Below are positions 1 through 9,132 of a stretch of 64,000 nucleotides of DNA, one piece after another. The translations under genes and the position numbers were made by a program. The DNA is from Rhizobium sp. ACO-34A (GTDB taxonomy: Bacteria > Pseudomonadota > Alphaproteobacteria > Rhizobiales > Rhizobiaceae): assembly GCA_002600635.1 (NCBI GenBank), contig CP021371.1, positions 2,111,001-2,175,000 on the forward strand, given 5' to 3'. The notes under the pieces were generated by a model that was not told the DNA's origin, searched no databases, and saw only the letters and a list, made by a program, of their open reading frames with translations. Position 1 is the stretch's first letter; each line of letters starts with the position of its first letter.

Positions 1-759
1 ATCAAGCGCGTGGAGCGGGCCAAGCTGAACGCGCTGCTCGCGATCTGCGAAACGGCCGGTTGCCGCAGGCAGGCAATCCTTGCCCATTTCGGCGAGACGC
101 ATCCTGGTAATTGCGGCAACTGCGATACCTGCCTGAAACCGGTCGAGACCTGGGATGGAACGGAAGCCGCGATCAAGGCCTTGGCCGCGGTCTATCGCAC
201 AGGCGAACGCTTCGGCACCGGACACCTGATCGATGTGCTGACAGGTAACGAGAATGAAAGAACCACACGTTTCGGCCATGTCGACATGCCGGTGTTCGGC
301 GCGGGGCGCGATCTGCCGACAAGGACCTGGCAGTCCGTCTACCGGCAGCTGCTCGCCGCAGGCCTCGTGCGAGTCGATCATGAGGCTTTCGGTGCGTTGA
401 AGCTTGAACCGGAGGCACGCGCGGTCTTCCGGCACGAACGTCAGGTCCTGTTCCGCAAGGACCGTCCGACAAAGGGCAAGGCCGCAAGGAACGCCGTCGC
501 TCGCGCGGCCAATGCGAGGAATGCGCTTGAAGGGGCCGACATGGAGCTTTTCGAGGCTCTGCGCGCGACCCGAATGGAGATCGCCAAGGCGCTTTCCGTT
601 CCGCCCTATGTCGTCTTTCCCGATACGACACTCATTGCGTTTGCAACGGAACGGCCGACCAGCCGCGACGCGCTGCTCGGCATTTCGGGCGTTGGGCAGG
701 CCAAGCTGGAGCGATACGGCGACGATTTTCTGACCGTCATCCGCTCGCATGAGAGATAG
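1..759 (+). CDS. recQ: ATP-dependent DNA helicase RecQ, C-terminal part (5' end outside window)
   Basis: The reading frame is open from base 1, so only the last ~252 residues are present. They begin in the zinc-binding part of the RecQ C-terminal region, where CGNCDTC supplies zinc ligands. A winged-helix (RQC) stretch follows, and the last ~75 residues form an HRDC domain (an alpha-helical DNA-binding domain). RecQ unwinds DNA from 3' to 5' in recombination and fork repair. The helicase motor domains lie upstream of the window. The stop codon TAG at 757-759 is made by the first bases of an intergenic repeat, so the extreme C-terminus may have been set by that insertion. Family assignment is firm; only the truncation by the window limits it. 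Confidence 0.9.
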   Translation: MKRVERAKLNALLAICETAGCRRQAILAHFGETHPGNCGNCDTCLKPVETWDGTEAAIKALAAVYRTGERFGTGHLIDVLTGNENERTTRFGHVDMPVFGAGRDLPTRTWQSVYRQLLAAGLVRVDHEAFGALKLEPEARAVFRHERQVLFRKDRPTKGKAARNAVARAANARNALEGADMELFEALRATRMEIAKALSVPPYVVFPDTTLIAFATERPTSRDALLGISGVGQAKLERYGDDFLTVIRSHER

Positions 760-861
760 AGCATTTCCAGCGAACACGGGATCGCCAAAAATGCTCTATC
801 TTTTTGTTTTTACCGCATTATCCGACGCCGAAGCGATCACGCTTCGGCTGGAAATGCTCTA
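758..861. repeat. Rhizobiales-type intergenic palindromic repeat
   Basis: A 14-bp perfect inverted repeat, AGAGCATTTCCAGC at 758-771 and its complement at 847-860, bounds a ~75-bp AT-rich centre. The centre itself holds an internal AATGCTCTA copy and a GAAGCG/CGCTTC hairpin. Elements starting with AGAGCATTTCC are, from general knowledge, common between genes in Rhizobiales. The left end supplies the recQ stop codon. A role as transcript terminator or mRNA stabiliser is possible but is inference. Confidence 0.7.
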
Positions 862-897
862 GAAAGTCGGGGCAGGCACAAACCCCGTTTGTAGGGA

Positions 898-1755
898 TCA
901 GATAAGCCTCAAACCCTTGAGGCTCGCATGGCCGTCACGACCAATGATGATGTGGTCGTGTACGGTAATCCCGAGCGGTTTCGCCGTATCGATGATCAGC
1001 TTGGTCATGTCGATGTCGGCGCGCGAAGGGGTCGGGTCCCCACTTGGGTGATTATGGACTAAAATCAAGGCGGTAGCCGAGAGTTCCAGCGCCCGTTTCA
1101 CCACTTCGCGCGGATAGACAGGGGTGTGGTCGACGGTGCCGCGGCCCTGTACTTCGTCGGCAATCAGCGCATTGCGCTTGTCGAGAAAGAGAATGCGGAA
1201 CTGTTCGGTCGTTTCGTAGGCCATGGCCGAATGGCAGTAGTCGATGACGGATGACCATGAGGCCAGCACCTGCTTGCCTCGCAATTCGCTTTTCAGCATG
1301 CGCTGGGCGACGGTGGCGATCAGCTTCAAATCATGCGCCACGGCTTCCCCGACGCCCTTGACCTCCTGCAGGAGGGCAGGCGAGGCGCCGAGCACACCGG
1401 CCAGCGAACCGAAGCGTGCGATCAGCGCCTTGGCGATCGGCTTGGTATCCCGGCGGGGAATGAGCCGGAAGAGCAGCAGTTCGAGGATTTCATAATCGGC
1501 AAGCGCGCCGTCGCCGCCATCCCGGAAGCGGGCACGGAGCCGGTCGCGATGGCCGTGATAGTGCGCCTCCGCCGTCTCGACGACATCGTTCACCGGGCCC
1601 ACCGGCGTGCGCTTCTTCAGGTTGCCTGTCTTGGCCGTCTGTTCGGCAAAGAAACCGCGCTCGTCGGGAATCTCGGCCGTATCCTCGTCCGATCCGCTTT
1701 CTGTCGCGGCGGAAATATCGATGTCCGGCAGGTCAGAAAGCGGGGGGCGGGCCAT
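898..1755 (-). CDS. radC: RadC-family (JAB/MPN domain) protein
   Basis: The protein has 285 residues. The N-terminal ~55 residues are acidic and low in complexity. A helix-hairpin-helix-like segment follows (residues ~70-150), then a C-terminal JAB1/MPN domain. The JAMM metal-site motif reads H234-N-H236 with SGDPTPS following and D247, as in zinc isopeptidase folds. RadC was historically called a DNA repair protein, but the assay evidence for that is weak and its reaction is unknown. It is the last gene of a minus-strand run sfsA-map-radC, with map ending only 3 bp upstream of its start, so co-transcription with map is likely. Confidence 0.9.
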   Translation of the reverse strand: MARPPLSDLPDIDISAATESGSDEDTAEIPDERGFFAEQTAKTGNLKKRTPVGPVNDVVETAEAHYHGHRDRLRARFRDGGDGALADYEILELLLFRLIPRRDTKPIAKALIARFGSLAGVLGASPALLQEVKGVGEAVAHDLKLIATVAQRMLKSELRGKQVLASWSSVIDYCHSAMAYETTEQFRILFLDKRNALIADEVQGRGTVDHTPVYPREVVKRALELSATALILVHNHPSGDPTPSRADIDMTKLIIDTAKPLGITVHDHIIIGRDGHASLKGLRLI

Positions 1756-1758
1756 GAA

Positions 1759-2595
1759 TCAGCCTTTGAGGGGCGGAAGACCGGGACGGTCGAGACCGCC
1801 GGGCGAGAGCGTGAAGATTTCACAGCCCGTTGCGGTAACGCCGACGGCGTGTTCGTACTGCGCCGTCAGGGACCGGTCTCGCGTGACGGCCGTCCAGCCA
1901 TCGGCAAGCACCTTCACATGCGGCCGGCCGAGATTGATCATCGGCTCGATGGTGAAGATCATGCCCTCGCGCAGTTCCGGTCCCTCGTTGGAGCGGCCGT
2001 AATGCAGGATGTTCGGGCTGTCGTGGAAGAGCTTGCCGACGCCATGGCCGCAGAAATCCCGTACCACGGTGCAGCGTTCTGCCTCGGCATAGGTCTGGAT
2101 CGCTTCGCCGATGGCGCCGGTGCGTACGCCCGGACGGACCACGGCGATGCCGCGCATCAGGCATTCATAGGTGACCTCGAGCAGCCGTTCGGCTGCGCGC
2201 TTGATTTCGCCGACGGGATACATGCGGCTGGAATCACCGTGCCAGCCGTCAACGACATAGGTGACGTCGATGTTGACGATATCGCCTTCGCGCAGCGGCT
2301 TATCGTTGGGAATACCGTGACAGACGACGTGATTGATGGAGGTGCAGACGGACTTGGTGTAGCCCCGGTAGTTCAGCGTCGCGGGCAGGGCGCCGTTGTC
2401 CATACCGAACTCGAAAACGAAACGATCGATCGCGTCTGTCGTAACACCCGGCTTGACCATGGGAGCCAGTTCGTCAAGGCAGCGGGCCGTCACCTGACAT
2501 GCCTTGCGCATCCCGGCGAAGTCTTCCTGACTGTAGAGCCTGATTGCCCCGGTATTCTTGAGCGGCGCGGTAGCCGCATCGACATAGGTCACCAT
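1759..2595 (-). CDS. map: Type I methionine aminopeptidase
   Basis: Removes the initiator methionine from nascent proteins in the cytoplasm. The 278-aa protein has the pita-bread fold signatures of type I MetAP: the CHGIP box, the DIVNIDVT metal-ligand aspartate stretch, GHGVG around the ligand histidine, and the TIEPM glutamate motif. There is no N-terminal zinc-finger or SH3 extension. It lies between sfsA and radC on the same strand, 38 bp downstream of sfsA and 3 bp upstream of radC. This order is familiar from rhizobial genomes. Confident call. Confidence 0.97.
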   Translation of the reverse strand: MVTYVDAATAPLKNTGAIRLYSQEDFAGMRKACQVTARCLDELAPMVKPGVTTDAIDRFVFEFGMDNGALPATLNYRGYTKSVCTSINHVVCHGIPNDKPLREGDIVNIDVTYVVDGWHGDSSRMYPVGEIKRAAERLLEVTYECLMRGIAVVRPGVRTGAIGEAIQTYAEAERCTVVRDFCGHGVGKLFHDSPNILHYGRSNEGPELREGMIFTIEPMINLGRPHVKVLADGWTAVTRDRSLTAQYEHAVGVTATGCEIFTLSPGGLDRPGLPPLKG

Positions 2596-2633
2596 TCACA
2601 TGCTTTCGGTCTGGTCTGCGATTTCCCCTAAAG

Positions 2634-3353
2634 TCATAAAGCAGCAAGGACCGGTTCGTCTATCTCGATCAACCCCGAGGGTGTGATTTCCGCAGGCGAT
2701 ACGGCACATTTTACCGCATATGCCTCCACTCCGCGGGCGCTGGCCTCGGCAAAGGCCGTGGCATAGGCAGGGTCGAGATCGCCGGAAAGCCGGAAGCGGT
2801 CGCAATCGTCGCGCTGGATGAGGAAGATCATGGCGGCCCGATGGCCGGCTTCGATCATGTCGGCCATCTCCCGCAGATGCTTGGCGCCGCGCGCGGTGAC
2901 CGTATCCGGAAATTCCGCAAGCCGGGGGCTGCGGGTGAAGTGCACGTTCTTCACTTCGACATAGAGATCCGGCCGGTCAGGGCCGCTGAGCAGGATATCG
3001 ATCCGTGAATTGCGGCCATAGCGCTGCTCGCGGCGGAGCATCGGATAGCTGCTGAAATCCCCGACGATGCCGGCGAGAATGGCGTCCTCGGCGAGCCGGT
3101 TCGGCAGTGCCGTGTTGACCCCGACGACAGCACCTTCCACTTCGACCAGTTCCATCGCATGTCGGTATTTGCGGTTCGGATTGTCGTGTTCCGAAAGCCA
3201 GATCCGCGAGCCGGGCGTGGTGAGGCCGAGCATGGATCCGGTGTTTGGACAGAAACCGGTAATCTCACGCCCATCCTCCAGAACCGCGTCGAACAGGAAG
3301 CGCTTGTATCGCTGGATCAGGCGGGCAGGGACGAGTGGCGGATCGAAGAGCAT
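2634..3353 (-). CDS. sfsA: SfsA family protein (DNA/RNA nuclease-like)
   Basis: The 239-aa protein has typical SfsA features: an N-terminal OB-like part (residues ~1-80, GFCPNTGSM and [11 protein letters not shown]) and a C-terminal PD-(D/E)XK-like core containing the VEVKN catalytic motif. The family name comes from E. coli sugar-fermentation stimulation; later work points to nucleic-acid binding and nuclease activity. It is probably the first gene of the minus-strand sfsA-map-radC unit, because the 333 bp upstream carry only repeats and no gene. Confidence 0.93.
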   Translation of the reverse strand: MLFDPPLVPARLIQRYKRFLFDAVLEDGREITGFCPNTGSMLGLTTPGSRIWLSEHDNPNRKYRHAMELVEVEGAVVGVNTALPNRLAEDAILAGIVGDFSSYPMLRREQRYGRNSRIDILLSGPDRPDLYVEVKNVHFTRSPRLAEFPDTVTARGAKHLREMADMIEAGHRAAMIFLIQRDDCDRFRLSGDLDPAYATAFAEASARGVEAYAVKCAVSPAEITPSGLIEIDEPVLAAL

Positions 3354-3427
3354 GGGAGGATGTAGCGCTTTGCGGCAGTTGCCGCAAATGGGGCGAGACG
3401 TCTTCTATCATTTTTCGGCCATATCTG

Positions 3428-3649
3428 CCCCTCATCCGGCTGCCGGCACCTTCTCTCCGCGGGCGGGGAGACGGAGGTATGCTGTACTGTCGCTGGATGG
3501 CGCAACGACAGTGAAGAATGAGCCAGTCTCGTCCCCCATTGCCCTTATGAGGCACGTTGCGCATAACAACCTTTTGTTTGTGGTGGAGTTTTCCGCAAGT
3601 TCCTTCTCCCCGCAGGCGGGAAGAAGGTGGCGGCGGCCGGATGAGGGGC
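3428..3649. repeat. Pair of inverted RIME-like repeats filling the sfsA-phaC gap
   Basis: This stretch between sfsA and phaC (3354-3686, 333 bp) has no gene. A left arm at 3428-3470 begins CCCCTCATCCGGCTGCCGG. A right arm at 3602-3649 is its imperfect reverse complement, ending CCGGATGAGGGG. Each arm also holds its own CTTCTC...GAGAAG hairpin. The sequence matches the well-known rhizobial RIME1 type of intergenic mosaic element. The ~130 bp between the arms shows nothing recognisable. Confidence 0.75.
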
Positions 3650-3686
3650 CGCAACTCAATGACGAAATAGCGTTGAGCCCGTAATG

Positions 3687-5534
3687 TCAGACCCGCGCCA
3701 GAACGTAGGTTCCGGGCGCATCCGAAATGGCATTCAAGGCGCCGCCGCCGGGTTTGCGGGCGAGCACGCGTTCGTTGTCCTGTTCCTCGATCCAGGCATG
3801 CCAGTGCGGCCACCACGAACCCGCGGTTTCCTTCGCGTTGGCGGCCCAGTCTTCGTAAGAACCGACGGGCGTACCGTTCGTCCAGTACTGATACTTTTCC
3901 TTGTCGGGCGGATTGACCACGCCGGCGATGTGGCCGGAACCGCTCAGCACGTATTCGACCGGGCCGCCGAACAGTGCGCTGCCGACGAAGACCGACTTTG
4001 CCGGTGCGATGTGGTCCTCGCGGGTGGCGAGATTGTAGACCGGGATCGTCACGTCCTTCAAAGAAACGGTTTTGCCGGCAAGCTGCATCCGGCCCTCACT
4101 GAGATTGTTGTTGAGGTAACAGTTGCGCAGATAGAAGGAGTGGTTCGCTGCCGCCATGCGGGTGGAATCGGAATTCCAGTAGAGCAGGTCGAAGGGCATG
4201 GGGTCCTGGCCCTTCAGGTAGTTGTTGACAAAATACGGCCAGATGAGCTCGGAGGACCGCAGCATGTTGAAGGCTGCCGCCATCTTCGAGCCGTCGAGAT
4301 AACCGGTCTGGCGCATGCGCTCCTCCAGCCCGCCGATCTGCGCCTCATCGACGAAGACCTTGAGATCGCCCGCATAGGTAAAGTCGACTTGCGTGGTAAA
4401 GAAGGTGACGCTGGCAATGCGGTTGTCATCCTGCTGGGCATGCAGCGCAAGGGCTGCGGCCAACAGTGTTCCGCCCACGCAGTAGCCGATGGCATTCACT
4501 TCCTGCTCGCCGGTGGCCTTTTCTATGGTGTCGAGCGCAAAGTCGATTCCCTCATGGATATAGGATTCCCAGCCCTTGTCCGCATGGCGTTCGTCAGGAT
4601 TGACCCAGGAAATCACGAACACGGTATGGCCCTGCGCCACACTCCATTTGATGAAGGATTTCTGCGGGTTGAGGTCGAGGATGTAGAACTTGTTGATCCA
4701 CGGCGGCACGATCAGCAGCGGCCGCCTGAGCACGGTTTCCGTGGACGGTTCGTACTGAATGACCTCGCAGACATCGCTCTGTGCGATCACCTTGCCAGGC
4801 GTGACTGCCATGTTCTCGCCAACGGCGAATTTGCTGGTGTCTGTGTGACGCAGCCGAAGTTCGCCGCGCCCGGCGGCAATGTCTTCCGCCAGCATCTGCA
4901 TTCCCTTCACCAGATTGGCGCCGTGGCTGGCAACCGTCTCCCGATAGAGCTGCGGATTGGTGACGACGAAATTGGTTGGCGAAAGCGCTGCCGTGATCTG
5001 GCGAACGTAGAAGGCAGCCTTGTGACGCGTGTGCTCGTCCAGCCCCTCCGCCTCGTTGACCAGCTTTTCCGCCCAGTCGCTGAGGATCACATAGGCCTGC
5101 CGCAGGAAGTCGAAGAACGGGTTGCGCTGCCAGTCCTCGTCGGAAAAACGCTTGTCCTTGATCGGCGGCTCGGGCGGCAGGTCGCTGGCGCTGCCGGAGA
5201 ATCGCGAAAGCGTGCGCGACCACATGGCGAAGACGCTGGCCATGAGATGGGTCTGCGCCTCGAGCGTCCGCTTGGGGTCGGCCATCCAGTATTCGGTGAC
5301 CTTCGACATCGTCTTGACGAGTTCGGTCATCGGTTCGGAAACCGGATCGACGATCTCGCCGCGTTCGCGCGGCCCAAGCCATGTGGAGGCGGCTTTTCCG
5401 AGATTTTCCATCGCCCGGGCAACGTTGACGGCGAGCGTTTCCGGATCCTTGACGATATATGGTTCGATCAGCCTGGGATCGAAGCCGGCTGCTCCCGAAC
5501 CGTTCTGTCGCGCGTCTTCGCGTTCGCTGCTCAA
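3687..5534 (-). CDS. phaC: Class I poly(3-hydroxyalkanoate) synthase
   Basis: Polymerises (R)-3-hydroxyacyl-CoA into polyhydroxyalkanoate at the surface of cytoplasmic granules. The catalytic box GYCVGG places the nucleophile at Cys352. PhaC N-terminal and alpha/beta-hydrolase regions span the ~615 residues, the usual class I length, and no PhaE/PhaR partner is adjacent. I chose the TTG at 5534 as start because GGGGAGGA lies just upstream of it. The in-frame ATG at 5582 would add 16 basic residues but has only a CAGG touching the codon. A phasin gene sits 26 kb away at 30149. The gene is divergent from a small lipoprotein gene. Confidence 0.93.
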   Translation of the reverse strand: MSSEREDARQNGSGAAGFDPRLIEPYIVKDPETLAVNVARAMENLGKAASTWLGPRERGEIVDPVSEPMTELVKTMSKVTEYWMADPKRTLEAQTHLMASVFAMWSRTLSRFSGSASDLPPEPPIKDKRFSDEDWQRNPFFDFLRQAYVILSDWAEKLVNEAEGLDEHTRHKAAFYVRQITAALSPTNFVVTNPQLYRETVASHGANLVKGMQMLAEDIAAGRGELRLRHTDTSKFAVGENMAVTPGKVIAQSDVCEVIQYEPSTETVLRRPLLIVPPWINKFYILDLNPQKSFIKWSVAQGHTVFVISWVNPDERHADKGWESYIHEGIDFALDTIEKATGEQEVNAIGYCVGGTLLAAALALHAQQDDNRIASVTFFTTQVDFTYAGDLKVFVDEAQIGGLEERMRQTGYLDGSKMAAAFNMLRSSELIWPYFVNNYLKGQDPMPFDLLYWNSDSTRMAAANHSFYLRNCYLNNNLSEGRMQLAGKTVSLKDVTIPVYNLATREDHIAPAKSVFVGSALFGGPVEYVLSGSGHIAGVVNPPDKEKYQYWTNGTPVGSYEDWAANAKETAGSWWPHWHAWIEEQDNERVLARKPGGGALNAISDAPGTYVLARV

Positions 5535-5691
5535 GCCGTCCTCCCCAGGATCGTTTTTCCGGCGTCTTTTGTAATTGCACATCCTGCCCGAAAACGACTA
5601 CAAGTTCCAGCGATACGAAAGCCCGGACCGACAGTTAAGCGATCCGCTCTTTCGACCTTCACCGAACCACGACCGGCAGCGGATACCGATA

Positions 5692-6099
5692 ATGATCGAC
5701 AGGACTTGGACAAACGGAATGGCAGCGCATCTCGGACTTGGTGCCGCCGCCGCGATTCTCCTGTTGTCCGGTTGCACGTCGACCAAGGACAAGGCCGCTG
5801 CCACCTCGTCCACGCCGGCCTCGCTGGAAGTGACGGTCGATGATCCGGATGCGCCTGTCGGTCCGACGGTCTCCTCGACCACTCCCGATGGATATCCCGA
5901 TTTCTCCGGGTCGCTGACCGCGGCAAGCGTTCAGATGAGCAATGAGGAAGCCGGCGATCTGCAGCGCAAGTTGTCCTCGCTCGGTGCCGCCCGACGCTCC
6001 GGCGCGATTTCCGAAGCCGAATATCAGCGTCGCGTTCAGGAACTGCGCAAGCTCGCTGCCGAACACGGTGCCGAGACCCAGGCCCAGATCACCAAATAG
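5692..6099 (+). CDS. Small lipoprotein with C-terminal SHOCT-like helix
   Basis: About 135 residues. Residues 10-28 form a lipoprotein signal ending in the lipobox LLSGC, with Cys28 as the acylated residue, so the mature protein should be membrane-anchored. A Ser/Thr/Asp-rich linker follows. The last ~45 residues contain LGAARRSGAISEAEYQRR, which resembles the short SHOCT/oligomerisation helix pair. I chose the ATG at 5692; ATG 5719 (MAAHLG) is an equally possible start and keeps the signal intact. It is divergent from phaC and 228 bp upstream of alaC. Function unknown. Confidence 0.75.
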   Translation: MIDRTWTNGMAAHLGLGAAAAILLLSGCTSTKDKAAATSSTPASLEVTVDDPDAPVGPTVSSTTPDGYPDFSGSLTAASVQMSNEEAGDLQRKLSSLGAARRSGAISEAEYQRRVQELRKLAAEHGAETQAQITK

Positions 6100-6327
6100 C
6101 GCTTGCGTTTCAGGCTTTTTTTAAGCAAAGCAACTCAAATGCAACCGGCGCCTGTTTCCTGAAGTTTTGTCGGCGGCTTGCGGATTTGCGCCAAAATTTG
6201 CCGCTACCGCATTCCATGCATTACACTCGTCCTGTCCCGGTTTTGCGGTTCGTTGCGGGATGGGCGATGGCCAGAAGAACGAACGCGCCTGTCGCGGCAG
6301 AAATCCGCGTGGTCCCAGGGGTTAGAG

Positions 6328-7545
6328 ATGGAAGAGTTTCACAAAGTTCGGCGTTTGCCGCCTTATGTTTTCGAACAGGTCAACCGTTTGAAGGCGAGCG
6401 CGCGAGCCGGTGGCGCGGACATCATCGACCTCGGCATGGGTAACCCCGATCTTCCGACGCCGAAAGCAATTGTCGACAAGCTCTGCGAAGTGGTCCAGGA
6501 CCCGCGCACCCACCGTTATTCCTCGTCCAAGGGCATTCCCGGTCTTCGCCGCGCTCAGGCTGCCTACTACGCCCGCCGATTCGGCGTGAAGCTGAACCCG
6601 GATACGCAGATCGTCGCCACGCTCGGCTCCAAGGAAGGCTTCGCCAACATGGCGCAGGCGATCACCGCGCCGGGCGACGTGGTCCTTTGCCCCAATCCGA
6701 CCTATCCGATCCACGCCTTCGGCTTCCTGATGACCGGCGGCGTGATTCGTTCGATCTCGGTCGAGCCGGACGAGACCTTCTTCCCGCCGCTCGAACGGGC
6801 GGTCAAGCACTCGATCCCGAAGCCGCTGGCGTTGATCCTCAACTACCCGTCCAACCCGACGGCGCAGGTCGCCTCGCTGGACTTCTACAAGGATGTCATC
6901 ACGTTCGCGAAGAAGCATGACATCATCGTCCTGTCGGACCTTGCTTATTCCGAAATCTATTTCGATGGCCCGCCGCCGCCGTCCGTGCTTGAGGTTCCCG
7001 GCGCGATGGATATCGCCGTCGAGTTCACCTCGATGTCGAAGACCTTCTCCATGCCCGGCTGGCGCATGGGCTTTGCCGTCGGTAACGAGCGCCTGATTTC
7101 AGCGCTGACCCGCGTAAAATCTTACCTCGACTACGGTGCCTTCACGCCGATTCAGGTGGCTGCGACCCACGCTTTGAATGGCGACGGTTCCGATATCGCG
7201 GAAGTCCGTTCGGTCTACAAGCGCCGCCGTGACGTGCTTGTCGATAGCTTCGGCAAAGCCGGCTTCGAGGTTCCACCGCCGGCTGCCACCATGTTCGCCT
7301 GGGCCAAGATCCCGGAAAAGTTCCGCGCCATGGGCTCGCTTGAATTCTCCAAGCTGCTCGTTGAGAAGGCCGATATCGCGGTTGCTCCCGGTGTCGGTTT
7401 CGGCGAGCAGGGCGATGAGTATGTCCGTATCGCGCTGGTGGAAAATGAGCACCGCATTCGTCAGGCCGCGCGCAATCTCAAGCGCTTCCTCTCGACGGCC
7501 GACGATACCATGCATAATGTGATTTCTCTCAACGCCCACCGTTGA
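6328..7545 (+). CDS. alaC: Alanine/LL-DAP-type class I aminotransferase (AlaC-like)
   Basis: A PLP-dependent fold type I aminotransferase of 405 residues. It resembles E. coli AlaC (glutamate-pyruvate aminotransferase) closely at the N-terminus (RRLPPYVF, then DLGMGNPD and RYSSSKGIP) and shares the PSNPTAQ box. The Schiff-base lysine is K238 in SMSKTFSMPGWR. Many databases label this family LL-diaminopimelate aminotransferase; the AlaC-type assignment is from sequence likeness. I chose ATG 6328, preceded by an AGGGGTTAGAG ribosome site; a longer frame to 6178 has no family likeness. It is 62 bp upstream of hom, so both genes probably form one amino-acid biosynthesis operon. Confidence 0.9.
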   Translation: MEEFHKVRRLPPYVFEQVNRLKASARAGGADIIDLGMGNPDLPTPKAIVDKLCEVVQDPRTHRYSSSKGIPGLRRAQAAYYARRFGVKLNPDTQIVATLGSKEGFANMAQAITAPGDVVLCPNPTYPIHAFGFLMTGGVIRSISVEPDETFFPPLERAVKHSIPKPLALILNYPSNPTAQVASLDFYKDVITFAKKHDIIVLSDLAYSEIYFDGPPPPSVLEVPGAMDIAVEFTSMSKTFSMPGWRMGFAVGNERLISALTRVKSYLDYGAFTPIQVAATHALNGDGSDIAEVRSVYKRRRDVLVDSFGKAGFEVPPPAATMFAWAKIPEKFRAMGSLEFSKLLVEKADIAVAPGVGFGEQGDEYVRIALVENEHRIRQAARNLKRFLSTADDTMHNVISLNAHR

Positions 7546-7607
7546 GATCCAGGGGCGGCCCGTTCGCGGCCGCCCGACTTCCGAATTCGAAATGTCAGGA
7601 AAGAACC

Positions 7608-8927
7608 ATGGCTGATGCCCTGAAAATCGGCATAGCGGGTCTGGGTACCGTCGGTGCCTCGCTCGTCCGGATCATCCAGCAGCGCAGCAACGCGCTTGCG
7701 GTTGCCTGCGGTCGTGCGATCACGATTACCGCGGTTTCTGCTCGCAACCGCAACAAGGATCGCGGCGTCGATCTTTCCGGCATTACCTGGTTCGATGATC
7801 CCGTGGCTCTCGCTGAGAACGCCGATATCGATGTCTTCATCGAACTCGTCGGTGGCGCCGATGGCGCGGCGGACAAGTCCGTGCGCGCGGCCCTTGCCCG
7901 TGGCGTCCATGTGGTGACCGCAAACAAGGCGCTACTCGCCCGCCATGGCGTCGAGTTCGCGCGCCTTGCGGAAGAAAAAGGCCTGCTGATCAACTATGAA
8001 GCTGCGGTTGCCGGTGGCATCCCGGTCATCAAGGCCATGCGCGAGAGCCTGACCGGCAACAATTTCTCGCGCGTCTACGGCATCATGAACGGTACCTGCA
8101 ACTACATCCTGACGCGGATGGAGAAGGAAGGGTTTTCCTTCGAGGCGTGCCTGAAGGAAGCGCAGCGCCTGGGGTATGCGGAGGCCGATCCGACCTTCGA
8201 CATCGAGGGCAACGATACCGCTCACAAACTCGCCATTCTGACGACGCTCGCTTTCGGCTCCGAGATTGCGGCCGACGACATCTATCTGGAAGGCATCAGC
8301 AACATCTCGATCGAGGACATCAACGCGGCAGCCGAACTCGGCTATCGCATCAAGCTGCTCGGCGTTGCGCAGCGCACGGAAACCGGGATCGAGCAGCGCG
8401 TTCATCCGACCATGGTGCCGCTCGACTCCGTGATAGCCCAGGTGGATGGCGTGACCAATGCCGTGGCGTTGGAATCCGATATCCTCGGCGAATTGCTGAT
8501 GGTCGGTCCCGGTGCCGGCGGCAATGCGACCGCTTCGGCTGTTCTCGGTGACATCACCGATATCGCCAAGAGCCGACCGGGCGCCCAGCAGGTGCCGGTA
8601 CTTGGCCGTCCCGCGGCTCTTCTTGAGCCCTATCGACAGGCGAAGATGAAGAGCCATGAGGGCGGCTATTTCATCCGGCTTTCGGTCGTGGATCGCGCCG
8701 GCGTTTTCGCCAGCATTGCGACCAAGATGGCGGAAAACGGCATTTCGCTTGAGTCGATCGTGCAACGCTCCCAGCACACGACGGCCGACGCCCCGGTGAC
8801 GATCGTCCTCGTCACCCATGCGACGATGGAGAATGCTGTTCGCAAGGCCGTCGCGGCGATCAAGCACGAAGGCTACCTGATCGGTGAACCGCAGATGATC
8901 CGTATAGAACGTCCGAAAACCGCCTGA
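7608..8927 (+). CDS. hom: Homoserine dehydrogenase
   Basis: Reduces aspartate semialdehyde to homoserine, at the branch to threonine, methionine and isoleucine. The 439-aa protein has an N-terminal Rossmann motif (GIAGLGTVG, residues ~8-16), the central NGTCNYILT signature of the catalytic domain, and a C-terminal ACT regulatory domain (from ~355, RLSVVDRAGVFASIA). The ACT domain suggests feedback control, usually by threonine. It is the monofunctional form, not fused to aspartokinase. ATG 7608 follows CAGGAAAG at good spacing. A strong hairpin follows the gene. Confidence 0.96.
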   Translation: MADALKIGIAGLGTVGASLVRIIQQRSNALAVACGRAITITAVSARNRNKDRGVDLSGITWFDDPVALAENADIDVFIELVGGADGAADKSVRAALARGVHVVTANKALLARHGVEFARLAEEKGLLINYEAAVAGGIPVIKAMRESLTGNNFSRVYGIMNGTCNYILTRMEKEGFSFEACLKEAQRLGYAEADPTFDIEGNDTAHKLAILTTLAFGSEIAADDIYLEGISNISIEDINAAAELGYRIKLLGVAQRTETGIEQRVHPTMVPLDSVIAQVDGVTNAVALESDILGELLMVGPGAGGNATASAVLGDITDIAKSRPGAQQVPVLGRPAALLEPYRQAKMKSHEGGYFIRLSVVDRAGVFASIATKMAENGISLESIVQRSQHTTADAPVTIVLVTHATMENAVRKAVAAIKHEGYLIGEPQMIRIERPKTA

Positions 8928-8960
8928 GCGAAAACTCGGCTCCTCCTTAAAAGACTACAA

Positions 8961-8995
8961 ATCGAACCCGCCGCGCTCCGCACGGCGGGTTCGAT
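8961..8995 (+). terminator. Hairpin terminator after hom
   Basis: A perfect 13-bp stem, ATCGAACCCGCCG paired with its complement, flanks a 9-nt loop (8974-8982), 34 bp after the hom stop. No run of T follows, so it may instead be a 3'-end stabiliser. It is the likely end of the alaC-hom transcript. Confidence 0.6.
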
Positions 8996-9132
8996 GCTTC
9001 TGGACGATCCGAGCTGCTCATAAGTATGAATATTTACATATCACATGAAGTGAATATGATCGTGGCGTTGGATGGAATAATGTTATAATAATCATCTACT
9101 GGTTGTGCTGGTTCTCAGGGGGGAGGGCCCTT

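Noticed and set aside
3684-5843. A 719-codon plus-strand frame opposite phaC
   Set aside because: Antisense shadow of phaC; no ribosome site and no recognisable domain.
9068-9089. TTGGAT...TATAAT as a promoter for the first mini-protein gene
   Set aside because: The spacer is 10 bp, far too short; only the -10-like TATAAT is suggestive.
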